Shown piece by piece: positions 8,047-13,361 of a stretch of 13,361 bases of DNA. The stretch lies in NCBI GenBank assembly GCA_016709665.1, contig JADJMI010000024.1, forward strand, positions 1 through 13,361, in the 5' to 3' direction. Both the position numbers and the translations under genes were made by a program. The notes beneath the pieces were generated by a model. It was not told where the DNA came from and made no database searches. It saw only the letters and a list, made by a program, of their open reading frames with translations. This DNA comes from Betaproteobacteria bacterium. GTDB taxonomy: Bacteria > Pseudomonadota > Gammaproteobacteria > Burkholderiales > Usitatibacteraceae. Within the stretch, counting starts at the first letter, position 1, and each line of letters starts with the position of its first letter.

Positions 8047-8523
8047 CTATAGACCGAGGTCGGAGAGGCCGGGATGGTCGTCGGGACGCCGTCCGGCCGG
8101 CCAGAAGTACTTGCGCTCGCTCTCGGCGATGGGCTTGTCGTTGATGCTGGCATAGCGCTTCGCCATGTAGCCGGCCTCGTCGAACTCCCAGTTCTCGTTG
8201 CCGTAGGAGCGGTACCACTGGCCGGAATCGTCGCGCCACTCGTAGGCGAAGCGCACGGCGATGCGGTTGCCCTCGAAGGCCCACAGTTCCTTGATGAGGC
8301 GGTAGTCGAGCTCCCTCGCCCACTTGCGCGTCAGGAAATCGACGACCTGCTCGCGCCCGACGGGAAACTCCGCGCGATTGCGCCAGCGGGTGTCGGGCGT
8401 GTAGGCCATCGAGACGCGCACGGGGTCCTTCGTGTTCCAGGCGTCTTCGGCCATCCGCACCTTCTGGATGGCCGTCTCGCGCGTGAACGGGGGCAACGGC
8501 GGGCGTGGGGCTTCGGGGGGCAT
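8047..8523 (-). CDS. DUF1348 / NTF2-like protein
   Basis: A 158-residue protein, complete in one frame, of the DUF1348 family (SnoaL/NTF2-like fold; biochemical role unassigned). Family marks: the proline-rich start PPLPPFTRETAIQKVRMAED, AWNTKDP, the YTPDTRWRNRAEFPVGRE segment, FLTRKWARELDYRLIKELWA, VRFAYEWRDDSGQWYRSYGN and the C-terminal WPAGRRPDDHPGLSDLGL, which closely follows the usual family ending. I choose ATG at 8523, behind a CGGAG at a fitting distance; the longer reading from 8613 would run into the LysR gene's 3' end. It lies 29 bases after the LysR stop on the same strand, so they may share a transcript. It is one of the few genes here with no indel. Confidence 0.92.
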   Translation of the reverse strand: MPPEAPRPPLPPFTRETAIQKVRMAEDAWNTKDPVRVSMAYTPDTRWRNRAEFPVGREQVVDFLTRKWARELDYRLIKELWAFEGNRIAVRFAYEWRDDSGQWYRSYGNENWEFDEAGYMAKRYASINDKPIAESERKYFWPAGRRPDDHPGLSDLGL

Positions 8524-8552
8524 GGCGGGCTCCGGGTGGTGTGGCAACCGCG

Positions 8553-9441
8553 TCACTGTACCGAACTGGCGGCGAGCGACTTGCGCAACCTTGGCGCGAG
8601 CCAATCCACCCACGCCCGCACATTGGCCGACATCCGGCGCGTGCCCGGGTAGATGACCTGGACCGGCACCGGCGGCGGTTCATGCGCCGCCATCACGCGC
8701 ACGAGCGCCCCCGCGACGATCGCCGCGCTCACCTGGTAGCAGAGGAACTGCCCCAGCCCCAGCCCGTCCGTGCACGCGGCGAGCGCGACGTCGACCTGGT
8801 TGGAGGCGATCGCCGGCTCCACCTTCACGCGGCGGACGCGCGGGCCGTCCGCGAAGAGCCACTCGTGGTCCGGGCAGCCCGCGAAGCCCACGCAGCGGTG
8901 TCCGGCCAGCGCCTCGGGCGACGCGGGCCGGCCGTGGCGCTTGAGGTACGCCGGGTCGCGCACTCCGCCGCGTCGCGCCCACCGGCACCGCGACGAGCGA
9001 GGAATCCGGCATCGCGGCGATGCGCTTGCAGCGACGTCGAGGCCCTCCTCGATCGGAGTCCGCAGGACGGTCGAGCAGGATGAGTTCGGCGTGCACGGCC
9101 GAAATGCCTCGCGCAGAACGCGTTGAGCGCAGGGGCCACGTGCAGCGCCCGAAAGAGCACCGACGCCGTGACGCGCAGCCGGCCCGCGCGGCTGCGCGCC
9201 GGGCCGAGGGCGCCGCCTCGGCATCCTCGACGTCGACGAGCAGCCGCTTCGCGTGCTCGTAGTACTCGCGCCCCTCGTCGGTGAGCGCGAGGCGCCGCGT
9301 GGTGCGGTTGAGCAAGGCGCCCGTCGAGCGCCGCTATAAAGCGCCGCCAGCTGCCGCCCGACGGACGGCAGCGACGTGTCAGACGCATCCCGCCGCCGCC
9401 GTGCGGCTGCCGCCCTCGACGATGCGCACGGGCGTGTCCAT
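8553..9441 (-). CDS. LysR-family transcriptional regulator (frameshifted)
   Basis: A LysR-type regulator of about 296 residues, acting as a DNA-binding tetramer with a small-molecule-binding C-terminal domain. N-terminal winged helix pieces: MDTPVRIVEGGSRTAAA, DTSLPSVGRQLAAL, LLNRTTRRLALTDEGREYYE (the conserved wing). The effector domain shows RLRVTASVLF, HAELILLDRPAD, MPDSSLVAVPVG, AYLKRHGRPASPEALAGHRC (scattered over frames) and ends in one frame with SNQVDVALAACTDGLGLGQF and QVIYPGTRRMSANVRAWVDW. The usual start MDKLRAMD is present, but its first codon reads ACG (9459-9457), so I use the ATG at 9441. At least five frame changes occur. It diverges from the carboxymuconolactone-decarboxylase-type gene, its most likely target. 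Confidence 0.88.
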
Positions 9442-9536
9442 GGCCCGCAGCTTGTCCGTGGCGGCGAGATTACTCCACTTTCCGCAACTATCCAGACCGC
9501 TTCCACGCATTTATCCCGACGGAGGAAGCAATCACC
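9442..9536. promoter_or_regulatory. Divergent LysR / CMD control region
   Basis: Ninety-five bases between divergent starts, the usual place for LysR binding and autoregulation. I see no unambiguous T-N11-A dyad or sigma-70 boxes. A Shine-Dalgarno GGAGGAAG (9521-9528) precedes the ATG at 9537. Confidence 0.5.
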
Positions 9537-10128
9537 ATGGGCACCGTCACTTCCGACAACCCCGATCCGAAAAGGAAAGCCGCCATGTCCCGCCTCCCGC
9601 GCTCGATCCGAAGACCGCCCCCGCGCCCGCCAAGGCCCTGCTCGACGCCGTGCAGGCGCAGCTGGGCGTCACGCCCAACTTCATCCGCGTCCTCGCCAGC
9701 GAACTCGCCCAAGGCGCTCGAGGAGCTTCCTCGGCCTGTGCAGCACCGCCGCCAGCGCCCTCGACAAGGCCACGCAAGGCATCGCCCTCGCCGTCGCCAG
9801 AGGCAATGCCTGCGAATACTGCGTCTCCGCGCATACCGCCATCGGCCGCCACGCGGGCCTCACGAGAACGACGAGATGGCGCTCAGCCGCCGCGGTTCGT
9901 CGGGCGAGACGCGCGCCGCCGCGACGTTCGCCTTCGCCAAGACGCTCAACGACGAGCTGGGCAGAATCACCACGACCAAGTTCGACGCCGCGCCCAAAAC
10001 CCGCCGGCCTCACGGACGCCGAGATCGTCGAAGTGATCGCCGTGGTGGCGCTCAACGTGTTCACCAACATCCTCGGCAAAGCGACCCGGGTCGAGATCGA
10101 CTTCCGAAGGTCGCGCTGCTCGGCTTAA
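9537..10128 (+). CDS. Carboxymuconolactone decarboxylase / AhpD-like protein (frameshifted)
   Basis: A peroxidase-related AhpD-fold protein of about 180-196 residues. The core is GVTPNFIRVLA, AFLGLCSTAASALDKATQGI, then ALAVARGNACEYCVSAHTAI with the diagnostic E-x2-C-x3-H redox motif (CEYC and H), and the helical end LTDAEIVEVIAVVALNVFTN. Family members reduce peroxides through the CxxC pair or act as decarboxylases; here the two cysteines favour an AhpD-like role. Two starts are possible: ATG 9537 behind GGAGGAAG, or ATG 9585 (MSRLP) behind AAAGGAAAG; the second matches the family's usual beginning as I remember it. The stop is TAA at 10128. Breaks lie near 9600, 9715, 9865 and 10000. It is divergent from the LysR gene. 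Confidence 0.87.
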
Positions 10129-10202
10129 CCCGGCGAAGGCCGCGGCCTGAACCACCCGCAGAGACCGGCCCGGCAGCGCCGGCCCCACGCCAGGAGACCG
10201 CC

Positions 10203-10782
10203 ATGCCCCGCCCTTTCAGCAAGATCGCCTTCACCCCGCCGTGCGCATAACCCAGGAAAGCCGCGGCGTCCGCACACCCGCGCCCCGCGCCCGGACGCTC
10301 CGTCGACGAGCGCGGCACGATCCTCACCGAGGCGGAGTCGGACGCTTCATCGCCGGACGCGACGGCTTCTCTTAAAACCACCGTAGGCGAAACCGGCTGG
10401 CCCTACGTGCAGTTCAGGGGCGGTCCCGCGGGCTTCCCTGCGCGTGCTGGACGAACGCGCGATCGCCTACGCCGACCCCCGCGGGAACGTACAATACATC
10501 AGCGCGGGCAACCTCGCGGGCGACGGGCGCGTCTCGCTCATTCTCATGGACTACGCGAATCGCCGGCGCCTGAAGATCATAGGCCGCGCCCGACTCGTGG
10601 ATGCGGCCGACGACCCCGCCCCTCGTCATGAAGCTGGAGGACCCGTCCCGTACCGCGCGCACGTCAGGCGGGCCGTGGTGATCGCGGTCGAAACCTTCGA
10701 CTGGAACTGCCCGCGGACCATCACCCCGCGGTACACGGAGGCCCAGGTTCGCGACGCGGTGGGAGGGCAGGCCAGCGCCTAA
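10203..10782 (+). CDS. Pyridoxamine 5'-phosphate oxidase-fold flavoprotein (frameshifted)
   Basis: A split-barrel FMN-binding protein of about 193 residues, related to pyridoxamine-phosphate oxidase but not the biosynthetic enzyme. Seen: MPRPFSKIAFTP at the start, GETGWPYVQFRGGPAGF (positions 10387-10436), then in one frame VLDERAIAYADPRGNVQYIS, AGNLAGDGRVSLILMDYANR, RRLKIIGRARLVDAAD and, near the end, DWNCPRTITPRYTEAQVRDA. The WNCP and ITPRYT pieces are typical of this subfamily. ATG 10203 follows AGGAGA at 10192-10197. Breaks lie near 10235, 10320-10375, 10437 and 10620-10680. It begins 74 bases after the CMD stop, so an operon under the LysR regulator is likely. A small GC-rich hairpin (10167-10184) sits between them. 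Its stop nearly meets that of the opposing ferritin-like gene. Confidence 0.87.
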
Positions 10783-10790
10783 GTCCATGA

Positions 10791-11343
10791 TCAGGGAGAA
10801 GCGCCGACTCGATGCGCCTCTGCTGGTGGCCGGTGACGGTGACGCAGGATCTTGCGGAAGCGCGGCTCGCGGAACCCGAGACGATGTACTGCCGCGGTAG
10901 GCGGCAGGATCGCGCCGGCGAAATCGAGCGCTCCGAGGCCGGGAAGACGCGCGCAGGCGATCTGGAAATAATCCGCGTCGGCCGCGGCCTGCCGCGCAAA
11001 GGATCTCGCGTCCACCGCCCCACGAGCGCGATCAGCTCGTCGACGGCCCAGTCGCGCTCGCCCGGATCAGCAGGCATCCTCAACGCCGCCATTCGAAATA
11101 AATCCAGGATCGCGTGCTGCGACTCCTCGCGCCAATGGAACTGGAACACGTCCTGCCACAGTTCGGAGAGCCCAGCCCGGCCGTGCGCGCGAGCCCCTCG
11201 GGCAGAAGTCAGGAAGGTCGAGGTGGCGGCCGCGCAGCACGGTCCCGGTCGATGTCCCAGCGGATGCGTTGCGACAGCTCGATGCAACGGGCGTAACGCG
11301 ACGACGAGCCCAGCGGCTCCGACGGCGAGATGAGGGTGTTCAC
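10791..11343 (-). CDS. Ferritin-like diiron-type protein, apparently missing its central part
   Basis: Function unassigned; the fold is inferred. The GTG at 11343 gives VNTLISPSEPLGSSSRYARC and IELSQRIRWDIDRD, a beginning I recognise from a burkholderial hypothetical family of about 300 residues. After a GRHLDLPDFLPEGLARTAGL stretch the sequence jumps to LSELWQDVFQFHWREESQHA, which holds an E-E-x-x-H iron-ligand motif, then DWAVDELIALVG, QAAADADYF, YIVSG and EPRF near the end. Only about 184 residues fit. The family's middle, which as I remember it carries the first ExxH helix, is absent around 11170. The real end is unclear because of indels; TGA at 10791 is used. Its start overlaps the patatin gene's stop (GTGA), so translation is coupled. 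Deletion versus assembly collapse cannot be decided from this sequence. Confidence 0.66.
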
Positions 11344-12258
11344 AGGTGGTTTCTCGGCGGGAAGGGGAAACGGGAGGGCTGCGTGGCCATCGAGACCGCG
11401 CCTTCGACGAGCCAACGGATCTCGCCCACGCGCCCGCGCGCCATTTCGCCAGCCGATCTCGTTGCATCTCCCGCGAGGGCCGAGGTCTCCAGCAGCCGAC
11501 ATGCCGGTCGAAGCGCGGTTCAGGGTCAGACCCGATGCACCGCCCCGACGCCGCGCCGCCTCGAGCTTCGCGAGCAGCAGGTTGTTCACGACCGTCGCGG
11601 CCTGCACCGACGAGCTGCGAGGCCCGTCGATGCAGCGCGGCACGATGCCGGTGAAGCCCATCGCGATCACCACCGGCGCGTCGTCGAGGGCGCCGAGGGC
11701 TAACGGATCGCTCAGGGCACCGTCGATAAGAGCGCCGCCTTCGGCATCGGCGCCGCGATGCAGCAGCAGCGTCGCCGCTCGCGCGGAGCGCGTTCACCAC
11801 CGAGAGCACCAGCAGGATCGCCACGGCGCGCCCGTCGCGGCATCGGTGGCCGCGACGCGAAAGCAGGATCGGCAGTTCCTCGGGCGCTTGCCGCCGAAGG
11901 CCTGCCGAGTTCGCCGAGCAGCAGCCGGTCGTCGCGCAGCGCGGTCCTCGTCGAAGCCCGCGAGGCGGGGCGCGACGAGCTGCCACCACGACTGCGCCAA
12001 TGCGTCCTGCGCGCGATCCAGACCGATAAGGCGCTAGCCGCGAGCAGCAGGGACCTGTCGCGCGCTCGAACCCGAAAGCGCGATCGCCGCGGCGACGAGC
12101 GCGCCGGAGCCGCATCCGGCGATCGCCTCGGGACACAACCAGACTCGGCGAGCACCTCAGCGAGGCGGAGTCACCGCAACGCTGCGCACGCCGCCGCTGC
12201 CCACCACCGAGGGCGAGTCGCGGGCGAGGTGGGATACCGCGCAATGGAATCGATGCAT
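11340..12258 (-). CDS. Patatin-like phospholipase family protein (frameshifted, unusual nucleophile elbow)
   Basis: A patatin-fold lipid acyl hydrolase candidate of about 306 residues. ATG 12258 follows AAGGAGA (12271-12265). In order: the glycine-rich oxyanion loop VVGSGGVRSVAV, then LAEVLAESG, the expected nucleophile elbow AIAGCGSGALVAAAIAL, WWQLVAPRLAGFDED, LEELPILL-type and ATDAATG strands, the catalytic-Asp motif ALIDGALSDPLALGAL (DGA, read across 11750-11690), then VIAMGFTGIVPRCIDG and ATVVNNLLLAKLEAAR. The elbow reads G-C-G-S-G instead of G-x-S-x-G, so the nucleophilic serine is displaced by one residue. The tail VGEIRWLVEGAVSMATQPSR ends in TGA at 11340, overlapping the next gene's GTG. 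Frames change at least six times. Family confidence rests on the combined motifs, as each is in a separate frame. Confidence 0.72.
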
Positions 12259-12458
12259 GGAAAATCTCCTTTCACCCGGTCTCACGCGGCCGCCTGCGGA
12301 TTCCGGACATCGCACGTGCGCTGCCGCCAGCAGGAAGAGGCTGCGTGGGCCCGTGCCAGGTTCGGCAGGAAAGGTCGGCGCCGAGAAGGCCCGTCGAGGC
12401 ACCACGACGAGCAGGCTTGAAAGGCAGGCGAAAATCGTCCATGGGGCTGTTCCGGGGT
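12259..12458. other. Spacer upstream of the patatin gene
   Basis: Two hundred bases holding the patatin ribosome binding site. A minus-strand reading near 12440 looks faintly like a signal peptide (IFACLSSLLVVV), but it lacks a clean start and a recognisable product, so no gene is called. No clear promoter boxes seen. Confidence 0.4.
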
Positions 12459-13361
12459 TAGCGCGCGAACGCCTCCCGCAACCCGATGCCGGTGGTACCG
12501 CCACGGCGCGAGACATGATGGCGGTGTAGCAGCGGGGTTGAAGGTGACGAGGATGGCGACGCTTCCCGCACGTGGGCCGGCGCGAAACCGCTCATGGGAT
12601 GGCGGCGCATCGGCCGCGACGACCAGTCGTCGTTCGTGGCGATCGGCGTCGCCCCCGAGAAAGAGTTGCAGGACGGGATCGGCGAGGACCTCGGCGAAGC
12701 CGAAGGGCGCGAGCGAGGGGCCGCGCGCGCAGGATCGACGGTCTGCGGCGTCTCCCTGGATGATGAAGCCGGCGATCATCACGTCGCTTCCGTCCGGACG
12801 TTTCCGCGCGTGGCGATGTTGGCGAGCGGCGAGGCGGGAACGTCCACCTCGAACACCTCGACAGGTCCCACGCCCGTCGTGCCGCCCACGCCGACACGAT
12901 CGCGGTGTAGGCGCCGGGCGAGCCTCGCGAGGATCGCCGCGTCACGGTGGTTCGGCGCGAAGCCGCCCAGCTCGATCGCGGCCGCGTTCGGCGCGGCGCT
13001 CAGGTGTCGTTCGCGGCGATCACGGTCTGCCCGGAGAGAAAAGCCGCAGCCGGATCCAACAGGGCATTCAGGACTCCCACGCCAGTGACCGAAGGCCCGC
13101 GCGCGCTATCTTTGACGTTCTTCGGCTGCGTCCCGCCGATCACCAGAAGCCGCCGATCCGGCACGTCGTCCCAGTACGCACCGACATGCGCGTCGATAGA
13201 TTGACAGGAGGCGGCCCGCGCGGCAGCGCTCGCGAAGAGGGCCGGTCGTAGGCGAGGATGCGCGAGCGTCCCGAGTCGATCACCACCACGTTGCCTTGCT
13301 TGTCGGCGGCGATGCCGACGGGGTGCAGGAAGGCTGGTGCGCGGGTCGCGGATGGCACGCC
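12459..13361 (-). CDS. NHL-repeat protein with two tandem beta-rich modules, C-terminal part (frameshifted, runs off the right edge)
   Basis: The C-terminal 300 residues of a probably extracellular protein. The first visible piece, LHPVGIAADKQGNVVVIDSG followed by RSRILAYD, is an NHL-like beta-propeller blade (13345-13250). Then come two copies of a module of about 128 residues. Copy 1 (about 13207-12850): VNLSTRMSVRTG, IGGTQPKNV, ARGPSVTGVGV, FLSGQTVIAAND, APNAAAIELGGFAPNH, GAYTAIVS, GGTTGVGPVEVFEVD. Copy 2 (about 12826-12459): NIATRGNVRTG, VMIAGFIIQGDA, ARGPSLAPFGFAEVLADPVL, SGFAPAH-like, ILVTFNPAAYTAI, GGTTGIGLREAF, then TAA at 12459. I know this module from large secreted proteins of Betaproteobacteria and Verrucomicrobia but cannot give it a name. 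Frames change at least eight times. The start lies beyond the window. Confidence 0.72.

Noticed and set aside
8505..9083. 192-codon plus-strand open frame over LysR/DUF1348
   Set aside because: Antisense to well-supported minus-strand genes; arginine- and alanine-rich with no motif.
10167..10184. GC-rich hairpin between the AhpD-like and oxidase-fold genes considered as a terminator
   Set aside because: Bulged stem with no following T-run; the downstream gene has a good ribosome binding site and the genes look cotranscribed.
10721..12244. 507-codon minus-strand open frame
   Set aside because: It stitches together shadow frames of the patatin-like and ferritin-like genes; arginine- and serine-rich text with only short true segments (LSELWQDVFQFHW).

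Overview
The window looks like a piece of a high-GC betaproteobacterial chromosome (inference, from protein similarities I recognise and from GC-rich, third-position-GC coding). It is in an error-rich state: almost every recognisable gene keeps its family motifs but is broken into two to many reading frames. Because housekeeping and accessory genes are hit alike and each reading frame resumes cleanly, I read most breaks as sequence or assembly indels rather than biological decay. Coordinates given for genes therefore span several frames.

Left part (1-4584), visibly less GC-rich: a minus-strand cassette of a 68-residue excisionase-type helix-turn-helix protein (4230-4024), a SNF2/superfamily 2 helicase (4027-1139, TTG start overlapping the preceding stop) and the N-terminal part of a large adenine-specific DNA methyltransferase (from 1103, running off the left end). 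This resembles a helicase plus modification-enzyme defence locus. It sits just downstream of a tRNA-Ala(CGC) gene (4660-4585) with its own promoter and terminator, a classic genomic-island position. The junction (4231-4547) carries several inverted repeats and no convincing gene.

Middle (4660-8523), minus strand, chromosomal: a secreted protein with two related halves (5317-4732) behind a TATAAT promoter; a MgtC/DUF4010 membrane protein (6642-5401) downstream of a 2-dehydropantoate 2-reductase-type gene (7697-6686, with a TTGACA-N17-TAACTT promoter far upstream); a non-coding stretch with a large REP-like hairpin (7986-8034); and a DUF1348/NTF2-like protein (8523-8047).

Right part: a LysR regulator (9441-8553, minus) divergent from a carboxymuconolactone-decarboxylase-type protein (9537 or 9585 to 10128) followed by a pyridoxamine-phosphate-oxidase-fold flavoprotein (10203-10782). 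The divergent layout suggests that the LysR protein controls the plus-strand pair. Converging on this pair is a minus-strand two-gene unit: a patatin-like protein (12258-11340) whose stop overlaps the GTG start of a ferritin-like diiron-type protein (11343-10791) that seems to lack its central part. At the right edge is the C-terminal end of a secreted-type protein with an NHL-like repeat and two tandem ~128-residue beta-rich modules (13361-12459).
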